Part shown: in pieces, positions 50,611 through 59,815 of the stretch
Position numbering within the stretch: position 1 is the first letter of the stretch
Layout of the letters: the number at the start of each line of letters is the position of its first letter
Translations under genes and position numbers: made by a program
From: Corallococcus silvisoli
Lineage (GTDB): Bacteria; Myxococcota; Myxococcia; Myxococcales; Myxococcaceae
Reading direction: 5' to 3'
Length of the DNA stretch: 64,000 bases
Assembly: GCF_009909145.1 (NCBI RefSeq)
Contig: NZ_JAAAPJ010000022.1
Coordinates: 62,001 to 126,000, forward strand
The notes under the pieces: model-generated
The model's input: the letters and a program-made list of their open reading frames with translations, nothing else
Database searches by the model: none
What the model was told of the DNA's origin: nothing

Positions 50611-51575
50611 AGTCCATGCTCGCGCGGAGCATCTCGCGGGAGGTGGCCCTGGCGCCGAGGGTGTCCGGGCTGCCCGCGCTGCCGGACGTGGCGGGGTCCT
50701 ACCGTTGGTTCTACGCGGACGTGACCGCGGGGCCGTACAGCGCGGTGTGCATCTTCATGCTGGGGTCGCTCTTCTCGCCGCGCTACTCGGTGGCGGCGCG
50801 GCGCGGCGGGCATCCGCTCGCGTACAGCGCGGTGAACTTCGCGCTCTATCACCAGGGCGTGCGCCGGCTGTGGGTGCTCAGTGAGTATCCGTGCGTGGAG
50901 TCGCAGGGACCGGGGCGGCTGCGCATCGGGCGCTCCACGTTGACGCACGCGCTGGACGGCACGGTGCGCATGGACGTGGAGGACGCGACGGCGCCGTGGG
51001 GCCGTCCGGTGCGCGCCAGCCTGACGCTGCGGCCACTGACCGGGCGGGGCGCGGAGGTGCGGCTCGTGCCGGACCTGCCTCACTACTGGCAGGCGTTGGC
51101 GCCCCGCGCGGAGGCGCGGCTGGAGGTGTCCTCGCTGGAGGTGATGGCGGAGGGGCTGGGCTATCACGACACCAACCACGGCGAGGAGCCGCTGGGCGCG
51201 AGGCTGTCCGGTTGGCATTGGGCGCGCACGCACCACGCGGCCCACACGGAGGTGGACTACCACCTGCCGGACGGCGTGGCGCCGCTGAGGATGAGGGCGG
51301 ACGTGGATGGCGTGGTGTGCGAGCGGGGCGAGAAGCCGGAGGCTCGGCCCACCCGCATCACCGGTTGGGGCCTGCGGGTGCCCGCGAAGCTGCACACGGG
51401 CATGGAGGCGGTGGGCCCGCCGCGTCTGCTGGAGTCGTCGCCCTTCTATGCGCGGCTGGAGTCGCGTCGCGACGCGCTGGACACGATGGGCGAGGTGGCG
51501 GACTTCCGCCGCTTCCACTCCCCATTCATTCGCTGGATGGCGCACTTCCGGACGCGCATGGGGCGGATGGCATGA
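50607..51575 (+). CDS. crtC: Carotenoid 1,2-hydratase (CrtC)
   Basis: 322 residues. It has the calycin-like CrtC layout: YRWFYADVTAGPYSAVCIFM near the start, GSLFSPRYS, LRIGRSTLTHALDG and the invariant GYHDTNHGEEPLG with the catalytic Asp/His, later SGWHWARTHH. It adds water across the C1-C2 double bond of lycopene or neurosporene to give a tertiary hydroxyl, the acceptor for the next gene's glycosyl transfer. Overlaps both neighbours by 4 bases. Confidence 0.9.
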   Translation: MKSMLARSISREVALAPRVSGLPALPDVAGSYRWFYADVTAGPYSAVCIFMLGSLFSPRYSVAARRGGHPLAYSAVNFALYHQGVRRLWVLSEYPCVESQGPGRLRIGRSTLTHALDGTVRMDVEDATAPWGRPVRASLTLRPLTGRGAEVRLVPDLPHYWQALAPRAEARLEVSSLEVMAEGLGYHDTNHGEEPLGARLSGWHWARTHHAAHTEVDYHLPDGVAPLRMRADVDGVVCERGEKPEARPTRITGWGLRVPAKLHTGMEAVGPPRLLESSPFYARLESRRDALDTMGEVADFRRFHSPFIRWMAHFRTRMGRMA

Positions 51576-52690
51576 ACGCGCTCGGGCTCCTGACCTTCGG
51601 GTGGGCGACGCTGGCCGGAGGCTTCAGCGCGGTGGCGCTGGCGCGGCTGTCGCGCCGCACGCCCGCCGCCGCAACGCCCGTGCTTCCTTCCGTGCTGCTG
51701 CTGCGCCCCGTGGACGCGCCCACGCCACAGGAGCTGGAGAACCTTGCGCGGCCCATCGATTACGCGGGCCCGCTGGAGCAGGTGGTGCTGTCGCCCTACC
51801 GCCCCCGTCTGGCAGCGGGCGTGCGCTGGCTGCCGAGCGATCCGGTGTGCCCCAATCGCAAGGTGGGCCACCTGCTCTACGCCCTGGACACGCTGCGGGT
51901 GCACGGACGCGTGGTGCTCGCGGTGGACGCGGACGTGGCGGTGACGGGAGCGCTGGTGGAGGGACTGGCCGCGCCGCTGGTGGCGGGCGCCGCGCTGAGC
52001 ACCGCCGCCCCCACGCCCGTCGGCGCGGTGGATGCGGCGGGCCGCGCGATGGCGGGCCTGCTGCGCTACACCCATCACAGCTTCCGTGCGCTCCACGTGA
52101 TGAGCGCGGGGGCGCAGGCGGTGTGCGGCAAGGCGTTGGGCATGTCCGCGCGGGCCGTGGAGGAGCTGCGCGGGGTGTCGGACCACATCGGCGAGGACCT
52201 GGAGCTGGCCAGACGCCTGCACGCGCACGGTCTGGAGGTGGCCCTGAGCCCCGCGCCCGCATGGGTGCCCGTGGCGCCTGGGACGTCCTGGCGCGTGCCG
52301 CTGGAGCGCTTCACGCGGTGGATGCAGGTGCTCGCGAGCCACCGGCCGGCCCTGTACCCCACGGTGCCCTTGCTCTTCACGCCCACCGTGCCGCTGGTGC
52401 TGCTGGCCGGCTTCCTCCAGGAGCCCCGGGTGTGGCTGGCGGTGGCGGCCCTGGTCGCCGTGCGCACGCTGCTGGCGCTGCGCCTCTCCGCGCTGAGCCG
52501 GGTGCCAGGAGAGGTGGACCGGGGCCACGCGCTGACGGACTGGGTCCGGGGGGAGCTGCTGCTGCTCGGGGCCTTCGCGGCCTCGCTCACGCGGCGGGGA
52601 CGGGTGACGTGGCGCGGTCACACCTACGCGCTGGAGACGGGAGGACGCATGGTGCGGGTGGCGGCGCGGTGGAGCGGAGGCCCGGGATGA
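51572..52690 (+). CDS. Family 2-like glycosyltransferase for carotenoid glycosylation
   Basis: 372 residues. The donor-binding motif VVLAVDADVAV (D-x-D), the HIGEDLELARRL acid, and RFTRWMQVL (R-x-x-R-W) place it in the ceramide glucosyltransferase-like (GT21) branch. Membrane helices lie at the N-terminus and after the catalytic part (VPLVLLAGFLQ, LLLLGAFAASLT). Myxobacterial carotenoids are glucosides esterified with fatty acid, so it most likely glucosylates the C1 hydroxyl. It is flanked by crtC and the cyclase genes with 4-base overlaps. Confidence 0.8.
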   Translation: MNALGLLTFGWATLAGGFSAVALARLSRRTPAAATPVLPSVLLLRPVDAPTPQELENLARPIDYAGPLEQVVLSPYRPRLAAGVRWLPSDPVCPNRKVGHLLYALDTLRVHGRVVLAVDADVAVTGALVEGLAAPLVAGAALSTAAPTPVGAVDAAGRAMAGLLRYTHHSFRALHVMSAGAQAVCGKALGMSARAVEELRGVSDHIGEDLELARRLHAHGLEVALSPAPAWVPVAPGTSWRVPLERFTRWMQVLASHRPALYPTVPLLFTPTVPLVLLAGFLQEPRVWLAVAALVAVRTLLALRLSALSRVPGEVDRGHALTDWVRGELLLLGAFAASLTRRGRVTWRGHTYALETGGRMVRVAARWSGGPG

Positions 52691-53058
52691 CCTACGCGCG
52701 CTTCCTGGGGCTGTTCGTGGTGCTGCCCCTCCTGTTCCTCGTCGTGCGCTACCGCCGCACGTTGTCGTGGCGGGGGCTGGCGCCCATGGGCGTGCTGCTC
52801 GTCGTCGTCTACGCGGCCACGTCGCCGTGGGACAACCTGGCGGTGAAGTGGGGCCTGTGGGGCTTCGACCCGGAGCGCGTCTGGGGCGTGAAGCTGGGCT
52901 ACCTGCCGCTGGAGGAATACCTCTTCTTCGGCCTCCAGACGCTGCTCGTGGGCCTGTGGGCGCGCGACCGCCTGGAGCGCGCGCTGGCCCCCGCGCCGCG
53001 CGAGCAGGAGCCCGTCCCCACCGGCCGGACCCTGGACCCGCGCGAGGTGTCGCCATGA
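52687..53058 (+). CDS. crtYc: Lycopene cyclase subunit CrtYc
   Basis: 123 residues with three membrane helices. The block TSPWDNLAVKWGLWGFDPE and LPLEEYLFFGLQTLL is characteristic of heterodimeric lycopene cyclase domains; the Pro-Leu-Glu-Glu motif is conserved. It works only with CrtYd (next gene) to form a beta ring at one end. Overlaps by 4 bases on both sides. Confidence 0.9.
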   Translation: MTYARFLGLFVVLPLLFLVVRYRRTLSWRGLAPMGVLLVVVYAATSPWDNLAVKWGLWGFDPERVWGVKLGYLPLEEYLFFGLQTLLVGLWARDRLERALAPAPREQEPVPTGRTLDPREVSP

Positions 53059-53402
53059 TGGAGACGCGCTGGGCGTACCTCCTCCACCTGCTGGCCTGGA
53101 CGCTGCCGGTGATTGGCATCCAACTGGCGCTGCTGGTGGGCCACTACAAGGCGCGCTCGGGAGCGGTGCTGCGCGCGGTGTTGCCGCCGGCGCTCGTCGT
53201 GGGCGTGTACCTGTCCGTCGCGGACCACCTGGCCATCTCCACCGGCATCTGGAACTTCGGCGCCGGGCGACACCTGGGCGTGTACGTGGGCGTGGTGCCG
53301 CTGGAGGAGGTCCTGTTCTTCCTCATCACCAGCGTGCTGGTGTCACTGGGGCTGGCGCTGTTCACGGCGCTGTGGCGGCCCCGGGAGGCGCGAGCGCCTT
53401 GA
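53055..53402 (+). CDS. crtYd: Lycopene cyclase subunit CrtYd
   Basis: 115 residues, about three membrane helices. It has its own copy of the cyclase motif (YVGVVPLEEVLFFLITSVL), with WNFGAGRHLG before it. With CrtYc it forms the heterodimeric carotenoid beta-cyclase. Its stop overlaps the TTG start of the acyltransferase. Confidence 0.9.
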   Translation: MMETRWAYLLHLLAWTLPVIGIQLALLVGHYKARSGAVLRAVLPPALVVGVYLSVADHLAISTGIWNFGAGRHLGVYVGVVPLEEVLFFLITSVLVSLGLALFTALWRPREARAP

Positions 53403-54076
53403 TTCGCGCGGCGAAGGGGGGCCCCTTCGGGTGGGCGGTGGACCGGTACATCGGGTGGAAGGTCCGCTCGACGTTCCGGGGCCTGTGGGTGCGCGGCGAG
53501 CTGCCCTCCGACGGCGTGGGGCGGCTCGTCTACCTGAACCACTCCAACTGGTGGGACGGCTTCGTGCTGCACCAGCTCTGCCAGGTGGCGGGTTGGGACG
53601 GGTACTGCCTCATGGACGAGGACAACCTGCGCCGCTACCCATTCCATACGAAGATGGGTGCGTTCAGCATCCGCAAGCAGGACGCGAGGTCGTCGCTGTC
53701 CTCGCTGCGGTACGCGAAGGAGCTCCTGCGCAAGCCGAACGCGGCGGTGTGTGTCTTTCCGGAAGGGGAGCACCGGCCCTTCGGTGACTTCCCGCTGCGG
53801 CTGGAGCGGGGCGTGGAGCTGCTGGCGAAGGCGGCGAAGGCGCGGTGCGTGCCCGTCGCCATCCGCTACGTCTTCTTCGAGCACGAGCGGCCGGACGTGC
53901 TACTGGAGGTGGGGCCCGCGCACGATGCCGGGCCGCTCGCGCGCTTCCAGAGCGAGCTGGAGGCGGCGGTGCACCGGGTGTCGTCCGTGACGGGATTGGA
54001 GGGCTTCACGCGCAAGGTGGCCGGCGCGCGCGGCGTGGCGGAGCGCTGGGACCGGGCCAGGGGCCTGGGCCCATGA
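53399..54076 (+). CDS. PlsC-like acyltransferase, probable carotenoid-glucoside acyltransferase
   Basis: 225 residues if started at the TTG at 53399, which overlaps the crtYd TGA (TTGA) like the other junctions; an in-frame ATG at 53372 would lie within crtYd. The acyltransferase motifs are YLNHSNWWDG (H-x4-D) and CVFPEGEHRP (the F-P-E-G block). It is likely to attach a fatty acid to the glucosyl carotenoid, giving the ester typical of myxobacteria. Context is the main evidence for substrate. Confidence 0.8.
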   Translation: MIRAAKGGPFGWAVDRYIGWKVRSTFRGLWVRGELPSDGVGRLVYLNHSNWWDGFVLHQLCQVAGWDGYCLMDEDNLRRYPFHTKMGAFSIRKQDARSSLSSLRYAKELLRKPNAAVCVFPEGEHRPFGDFPLRLERGVELLAKAAKARCVPVAIRYVFFEHERPDVLLEVGPAHDAGPLARFQSELEAAVHRVSSVTGLEGFTRKVAGARGVAERWDRARGLGP

Positions 54077-54933
54077 GCCTGCGCATCCGCACCATCGCCC
54101 GGCTCACCGGCATCCGCGAGGCCACGCTGCGCGCCTGGGAGCGCCGCTATGGCTTCCCGCGTCCGGAGCGCAGCGAGAACAACTACCGCGTCTATTCGCG
54201 CGACGAGGTGGAGGCCGTGCGCCGGGTGGCGAAGCTGATGGAGGAGGGCCTGTCGGTGAGCGAGGCCCTCGCCCAGGTGCGCGCGGAGCCCGTGGTGTCC
54301 GTCCCCACGGAGTCGCGGTGGATGGACCGCTTCTGGGAGGCGGTGCGGGTGCTGGACGCGGAGGCGGCGGACGCGGTGCTGGACGAGGCCCAGGCGGGAC
54401 TGGGCGCCACGGTCTACTGCGACACCGTGCTGGTTCCGCTCCTGCGGGAGATGGCCTCGCGGCTGGACGTGGCGCGCGAGCACCTGGCGTCCGCGCTGGT
54501 GCGGCAGCGGCTGCGGCGGGTGTTCACGGGCATGGAGCGCGTGGGGGAGGGCCCCCGGGCGCTGTTGGCCTGCCCGGCCCGCGACCACCATGAAGGCGGA
54601 CTGTTGGCGCTGGGCGTGCACCTGAAGGCCCGGGGCTGGCGGGTGACGCTGCTGGGGGCGGACACGCCCGCGGAGGCGTTGCATGGGGCCTGCGCGCAGG
54701 TGCGGCCGGACGTGGTGGCGCTGTCCTTCATCCGGCGCCGGGACGCGGAGGACTTCGTCCCCGTGTTGTCGGAGGCGCTGCGTGCGTGCGCGCCCGCTCC
54801 GGTGGTGGTAGGTGGCCCCGGGGCGCGCGAGCACTTGAAAACGGTGTTCACCCTGGGCGCACAGTACGCGGAGTCCGCGGAGGAGCTGATTGCCATCTGG
54901 CAACAGGCGAGGAACGCTCAGAACCGACCGTGA
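54073..54933 (+). CDS. carA: CarA, MerR/B12-domain transcriptional repressor
   Basis: 286 residues. N-terminal MerR-type DNA-binding domain (about residues 1-68: TIARLTGIREATLRAWERRY). The C-terminal half has the B12-binding motif DHHEGG (D-x-H-x-x-G). The upper domain reads REMASRLDVAREHLAS, and lacks the Trp of the W-x9-E-H light-sensing motif, which CarH (next gene) has. CarA represses the carotenoid promoter in the dark. It overlaps the acyltransferase stop by 4 bases. Confidence 0.9.
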   Translation: MSLRIRTIARLTGIREATLRAWERRYGFPRPERSENNYRVYSRDEVEAVRRVAKLMEEGLSVSEALAQVRAEPVVSVPTESRWMDRFWEAVRVLDAEAADAVLDEAQAGLGATVYCDTVLVPLLREMASRLDVAREHLASALVRQRLRRVFTGMERVGEGPRALLACPARDHHEGGLLALGVHLKARGWRVTLLGADTPAEALHGACAQVRPDVVALSFIRRRDAEDFVPVLSEALRACAPAPVVVGGPGAREHLKTVFTLGAQYAESAEELIAIWQQARNAQNRP

Positions 54934-54945
54934 ACCCCAGGCACC

Positions 54946-55848
54946 ATGGCTGAGCGCACCTATCGCATCCACATCGCCGCGGAGCTGTCAGGTGTCCGCG
55001 TGGAGCTCATCCGCGCCTGGGAGCGCCGCTATGGCGTGCTGGTGCCCGACCGCACGCCCTCCGGCTATCGCGTCTACACCGACCGGGACGTGGCCCTCCT
55101 CAAGCGGCTGAAGGCGCTGACGGACGAAGGCGTGGCCATCAGCGAGGCGGCGAAGCTGCTGCCGCAGCTGACGGCGGAGCTGGGTGTCCCGCCCCCGCCG
55201 GTCCGCGAGAGCGGGGCCTCCGCCTCCGGAGCGCAGGCGGACGTCTGGCGCTCGGAGGTGCTGGCGGCGGCGGAGGCGTATGAGCAGCCGCGCGTCTCCC
55301 GCATCCTCGACGAGGTGATGGCGGCGCTGTCGCCGCTGAAGGCCCTCGAGGAGGTGCTCGTTCCGGTGCAGCGCGAGGTGGGCGCGCGCTGGCACGCGGG
55401 GACGCTGACGGTGGCGCAGGAGCATCTGGTGACGCAGGTGGTGCGCGAGCGGCTGGTGAGCCTGCTGCGAAGCGCACCCGACGGAGGGCGCAGGCACGCG
55501 GTGCTCGCGTGCTTCCCGGAGGAGGAGCACGAGGTGGGCCTGCTGGGCGCGGCGCTGCGGCTGCGGTACGCGGGCGTGCGGGTGACGCTGCTGGGGCAGC
55601 GCGTGCCGGTGGAGAGCCTGGGAGAGACGGTGGCCAGGGCGAGGCCCGACGTGGTGGGCCTGTCCGCGGTGATGGACCGGGGCGCGACGGTGTTCCAGGA
55701 CGCGCTCCAGCGGCTCGTGGACGCCCTGCCGAAGGGGCTGCCCATCTGGGTGGGCGGCCCCGCCGCCCTGGCGCATGAGGGCATCTGTGAGCGCCTGGGC
55801 GTGACGCTGTTCACGCACGACGAGGACTGGGCGCGGATGGCGGGCTGA
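54946..55848 (+). CDS. carH: CarH, AdoCbl-dependent photoreceptor repressor
   Basis: 300 residues. MerR-type DNA-binding domain at residues 1-70 (IAAELSGVRVELIRAWERRY). The four-helix light domain contains WHAGTLTVAQEH, which is W-x9-E-H, the adenosylcobalamin photosensor motif. The cobalamin-binding motif is EEHEVG (E-x-H-x-x-G) at about residue 190. Bound with adenosylcobalamin it forms a DNA-binding tetramer; light breaks the Co-C bond and releases DNA. Together with CarA it should control the promoter upstream of crtE. Only 12 bases separate it from carA. Confidence 0.93.
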   Translation: MAERTYRIHIAAELSGVRVELIRAWERRYGVLVPDRTPSGYRVYTDRDVALLKRLKALTDEGVAISEAAKLLPQLTAELGVPPPPVRESGASASGAQADVWRSEVLAAAEAYEQPRVSRILDEVMAALSPLKALEEVLVPVQREVGARWHAGTLTVAQEHLVTQVVRERLVSLLRSAPDGGRRHAVLACFPEEEHEVGLLGAALRLRYAGVRVTLLGQRVPVESLGETVARARPDVVGLSAVMDRGATVFQDALQRLVDALPKGLPIWVGGPAALAHEGICERLGVTLFTHDEDWARMAG

Positions 55849-55877
55849 GCCCTCCGAAAGAGCCAGGCGCGCCGGGG

Positions 55878-57230
55878 CTACACGGCCCGCAGGGTCATCG
55901 GGATGCCGCCCTTGGGGCGCAGGGTGATGGCGGCGATGAACTCTGGCAGCGGCCCCGGCGGGGACTCGAAGCGGAAGCGCTGGAGGAGCGTGGCCAGCGC
56001 CAGCCGGGTCACGACCATCGCGGAGGCCGCGCCAATGCAGAGCCTGGGGCCTCCTCCAAACGGGCAATAGGCGAAGCGCGGGATGCGGCGCTCCAGCCCG
56101 TCTGCCCAGCGCTCGGGGCGGAAGGCCTCCGGCTCCGGGAAGTGAAGGGGGTTGCGGTGCAGCGCCCACTGCGACCACGCGACCACCGTGCCGGCCGGGA
56201 CCCGGAAGCCCTCCACGCGGTCCTCCTCCGCCGCGATGCGGCTCATGCCCCACGCGGGCGGATACAGGCGCAGCGTCTCCTTCACCACCTGCTCGCAGTA
56301 GGGCAGCGCTGGCAGGTCCGCCACCGTGGGCTCGCGGCCTCCCAGCACCGTGGCCAGCTCCCGCCGGAGCGCGCCCTCCGCCTCCGGATGGCGCGCCAAG
56401 GACAGCAGGCAGAGGGCCAGCGTGGCGGCCGTCGTCTCATGGCCGGCGATCATCAAGGTCATGCACTCGTCGCGCAGCTGCGCGTCCGTCATGTGCGCGC
56501 CGTCCTCCGCCTGCGCCTCCAGCATCAGGCCCAGCAAATCGTCCCCGGGGCCGCCCTGTGCCCGGCGCCGCGCCACCACGGCGTCCACGACCGCGTGCAG
56601 CGTGCGCATGGCGGCCTGGAAGCGCCGCTGCCCCGGTGTGGGCACCCAGGAGGGCAGGGTGATGGGGTTCTCGAAGAGGAACTTGGCGTGCAGCATCACC
56701 GTCTCCATCGCCTGTCCCACCTCCCGCGCCTGCGCGGAGAGGTTCGCGCCGAAGAGCGTCGCCGCCACCACGTCCAGCGTCAGCGCCATCATCTCCGTGT
56801 ACGCGTCGCAGCGGTCCCCCTCCCGTCGCGGCGCCAGCCACGTCCGCGCGGCCTTCACCGCCACGTCGCCGTGCGTGGCCACCAGCGTCTTGTGGAAGGC
56901 GGGCTGCATCATCCGCCGCTGCCGCAGCCAGAAGTCACCCTGGCTGGTGATGAGGCTGTTGCCCACCACCGCCGTCAGCGCGCGCTCCTGGAAGAGGTCC
57001 TTCGGGTAGTTGCGGAAGTTCTTCACCAGCACGTGCTCGATGGCGTCCGACGTGTTGAACACGTAGATGGGCGTCCCCACCAACCGGGTCCGGAGCACCG
57101 GGCCCTGGTTCGCGCAGCGCAGGAAGAAGCCCAGCGGATCCTTCCGGTACTCCAGGCCCAGGCCCACCCATGGCAGCCCCGCGGGGAGGGCGGGAGGAAG
57201 GACTGCGGAGGCGGAAGGGGAGACGTTCAT
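55878..57230 (-). CDS. Cytochrome P450
   Basis: 450 residues from the ATG at 57230 (AGGAG upstream). Motifs are complete: I-helix LMIAGHETTAATL (about residue 260), ExxR in VKETLRLYPPAW (about residue 318) and the heme loop PFGGGPRLCIGAA with the Cys ligand (about residue 390). It is a class like CYP102-type fatty acid or terpenoid hydroxylases, but no reductase is encoded nearby. It converges on carH. A carotenoid-modifying role is possible from position but not shown. Confidence 0.92.
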   Translation of the reverse strand: MNVSPSASAVLPPALPAGLPWVGLGLEYRKDPLGFFLRCANQGPVLRTRLVGTPIYVFNTSDAIEHVLVKNFRNYPKDLFQERALTAVVGNSLITSQGDFWLRQRRMMQPAFHKTLVATHGDVAVKAARTWLAPRREGDRCDAYTEMMALTLDVVAATLFGANLSAQAREVGQAMETVMLHAKFLFENPITLPSWVPTPGQRRFQAAMRTLHAVVDAVVARRRAQGGPGDDLLGLMLEAQAEDGAHMTDAQLRDECMTLMIAGHETTAATLALCLLSLARHPEAEGALRRELATVLGGREPTVADLPALPYCEQVVKETLRLYPPAWGMSRIAAEEDRVEGFRVPAGTVVAWSQWALHRNPLHFPEPEAFRPERWADGLERRIPRFAYCPFGGGPRLCIGAASAMVVTRLALATLLQRFRFESPPGPLPEFIAAITLRPKGGIPMTLRAV

Positions 57231-57349
57231 GCGGCGGCTCCTGGGAGGGCCGGAGCCCTCCCTGAAGGCCACAATCTATCCGGAGCGCTCCAAGGTGACA
57301 CTCCGGCGGAACTGACAAGGCTTCTTGTCCTCCCCTTCCACCTCTCAAC

Positions 57350-59614
57350 TCAACGGAAGTAGGGCGAGAGCGCGCTGGTGATGCGCGCCAGCAGGTCCTC
57401 GGACTGCAACCGCTCCTCCCCGGCGAGCGCCGGGAGCTGGGCGGTGATGACCTCCCGGGCCTCGCGCAGCGCCGAGTACGCCGCCAGCGTCTGGTGTTGC
57501 TTCAGGAGGTCCACCATGGCCCTGCGGGACCGGTAGCCGCGCACGCCGTCCACGTTCAGCAGGATGCCGCGCACGTCCGCGATGATCGCCGCCGTGAGGG
57601 CTGGTGTGGCGGGCGCATCCCCGGAGAAGACGCCCCGCTGCCGAACAGGGTCCAGGTAGAGCCGCGAGAGGACGCGGAGGGCGATGTCATCGGCCCGTGC
57701 GCCGTAGAACGCGGGAGCGCCCGGGGGGAGGGCGAGCGGTGGCCTCACCGACGCAAGGATGCCCTGGTATGCCTCCAGCTGCGACGCGGCGGGTCCCACC
57801 CGCACGAAGTCCAGGACCTTGTTGATGCGGACGCTGAGGGCCGCGTCGAAGTAGGAGGGGACCTGCTCCGTCGTGAGGTACCGCTGCGCGAGGTCATTGA
57901 AGTAATACAGACGGAACGGGATGGGATTGGAGCCCCGGTCGTAGGTCGCGCATCTCGGGTCCGTGGCGCGGTCCTGGTCCGTGCAGAACGGCAGGGTGGG
58001 CAGTCCGGAGTCCATCCCGTAGAGGTAGCGCACCGCCTGCACGTCGTACGCACCCGGGGTGGTGACCTGGATGGCGTCGTCGTCCAGGCTGTAGTCCATC
58101 ACGGAGCTGCTCCGCACGGACGTGGGGGAGCCGTCATCCACCAGCGAGCCGGCGAAGTTGTGGCGCAGCCCCAGCGTGTGGCCAATCTCATGCAACACCA
58201 CGTGGGTGAGGTAGGCCTCCACCTTCTGCTTCTTCGTGAGCGCAGCCCCCACGGCCAGCGTGGAGGGAGTGCCCGTGGCCCGGTCCCCCAGGGCCTGCTG
58301 GAGGTCCAGGTCACAGAGCGTCTGGCCTGCCATCCCGGACCACGACAGGCGCAGCGGGGGCGCTGACTTCGGCTGGGCGGCGAACGCACCGGGGTCGCTG
58401 TCGAAGACTTCGTCCCCCAACACCAGCCACATGGCCGGCAGGTAGACGCTGGCGCCGCGAATCTCACTGGTGTTGGGGTTGAGCCGGAAGTTCGCGAAGG
58501 CGAAGGGCATCCCCTCGTCGGTGTCGAAGAGGATGACGTTCTTCGTGTCATCCGCGAAGTCCAGCCCGGCGTCGCCCACCCGGGCCTCCAGGACCTTGAA
58601 GCCGAACGCCTGGTTCCAGTTCTCCACGCCGCGCTTCACCGCGCCCACCACGTCGTAGCCCTGGAAGCGCGGGTCGTTCTGCAGCTTGAGCACGCTGGGC
58701 GTGATGAGCCACGGGATGGGCTTCATCCCGGGATGGACGTTCCACTTCATGGCGGCCACCTCCTGCCAGGCCCCGGAGTTGGTGATGAGGCGGGGGGCGC
58801 CCTCGAAGTAGAAGGGCGTCGTCGGCATGGGCGTGGGCGAGTAGCCGGCTCCCTCCTTGTAGCGGCGCAGGGACAGGGCGAGGGTGCCGGACAGGCGGTA
58901 GCCGTTGGGCTCCAGGAACTCGGAGGCCAGGTCGTCCGGAAGGTCCGAGTAGCCGGTGAACACCTGCTCGAAGGAGATGCCGTCGGAGAGGGTGCGGAAG
59001 CGCTGCGCGAAGCTCAGCTCCGTCTGGAAGCGGGTGCTCCACGCATAGAGGTCCGCCACCGCGCCGAAGCGGTTGAGCCCCGCGGAGGGGTCCACGAGCA
59101 CGTACTGGTCGGAGCCGCGCAGCCGGTTGAAGGGGCCGTAGTCGGTGACGACGGGGTACGCCTCCACCAGGATTTGCGGGTCGAACAGGTCGCTGAGCTT
59201 CTTGCGGTCGTCCACGTCCAGCACGAAGAGCTTGCCGTTCTGTTCCTGGAAGCTCACCACGCGCGTGCCCAACGTGGCGCCCGCGCCGTAGAGCACACCT
59301 CCGGGGTGCGCCTGCTTGAAGAACGTGGATAGGAACCACTTCTGGTTCAGCTCGCTGCGCTTGATGGCCAGATAGAAGTGGGTGCCCGCGTCCTCCACCA
59401 CGCCGGAGAGCTGCTGCTCCACCTGCTGCCGCTGCGCTGTGCTCGTGGCACGGGGCACCGCGACGAACGCACCGTCCAGGCTCACCGCCAGGGCCGCCTC
59501 GGGGGCTTCGGCGGCTTCGGGCGCAGTGGACTCACATCCTGCTGTCGTCAGCATCACGGCGAGGGACGCCGCGCCCAACCAACGTCGCCGCGAGGACCAC
59601 TTCCATCCATGCAT
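57350..59614 (-). CDS. Zinc metalloprotease lipoprotein
   Basis: 754 residues starting at the ATG at 59614, which has GGAGAG upstream. The signal ends in a lipobox (AVMLTTAGC), then a Glu/Ala-rich spacer. The metzincin motif HEIGHTLGLRHNF (HExxHxxGxxH, about residue 476) provides the zinc ligands, with the downstream Met-turn-like SSVMDYS. The N-terminal region resembles DUF5117/DUF4953-type bacterial metalloproteases. It is likely anchored to the outer membrane and acts on extracellular or periplasmic protein. Confidence 0.88.
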   Translation of the reverse strand: MHGWKWSSRRRWLGAASLAVMLTTAGCESTAPEAAEAPEAALAVSLDGAFVAVPRATSTAQRQQVEQQLSGVVEDAGTHFYLAIKRSELNQKWFLSTFFKQAHPGGVLYGAGATLGTRVVSFQEQNGKLFVLDVDDRKKLSDLFDPQILVEAYPVVTDYGPFNRLRGSDQYVLVDPSAGLNRFGAVADLYAWSTRFQTELSFAQRFRTLSDGISFEQVFTGYSDLPDDLASEFLEPNGYRLSGTLALSLRRYKEGAGYSPTPMPTTPFYFEGAPRLITNSGAWQEVAAMKWNVHPGMKPIPWLITPSVLKLQNDPRFQGYDVVGAVKRGVENWNQAFGFKVLEARVGDAGLDFADDTKNVILFDTDEGMPFAFANFRLNPNTSEIRGASVYLPAMWLVLGDEVFDSDPGAFAAQPKSAPPLRLSWSGMAGQTLCDLDLQQALGDRATGTPSTLAVGAALTKKQKVEAYLTHVVLHEIGHTLGLRHNFAGSLVDDGSPTSVRSSSVMDYSLDDDAIQVTTPGAYDVQAVRYLYGMDSGLPTLPFCTDQDRATDPRCATYDRGSNPIPFRLYYFNDLAQRYLTTEQVPSYFDAALSVRINKVLDFVRVGPAASQLEAYQGILASVRPPLALPPGAPAFYGARADDIALRVLSRLYLDPVRQRGVFSGDAPATPALTAAIIADVRGILLNVDGVRGYRSRRAMVDLLKQHQTLAAYSALREAREVITAQLPALAGEERLQSEDLLARITSALSPYFR

Positions 59615-59815
59615 CGAAGCTCTCCAGGGATAGGGCGGTGAAGGACCTCGCCGCCGGCTTCTCTGGAAACGCGGACTTCGCCAGGGCATGTCGGGCGGAG
59701 ATTCCCAGACTCCGGATGGCCTCCATGGGGCAACGACCCCGGCGCGTGGGTGATATGGCCCGCGCGCCGGGACGTTGCGACGCCGTCCGTCCACTGGGAG
59801 ACGGGGGCGTGAAGT

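Noticed and set aside
55878..57230. P450 as a member of the carotenoid operon
   Set aside because: It is on the opposite strand, converges on carH and has its own ribosome-binding site; adjacency alone does not support co-transcription.
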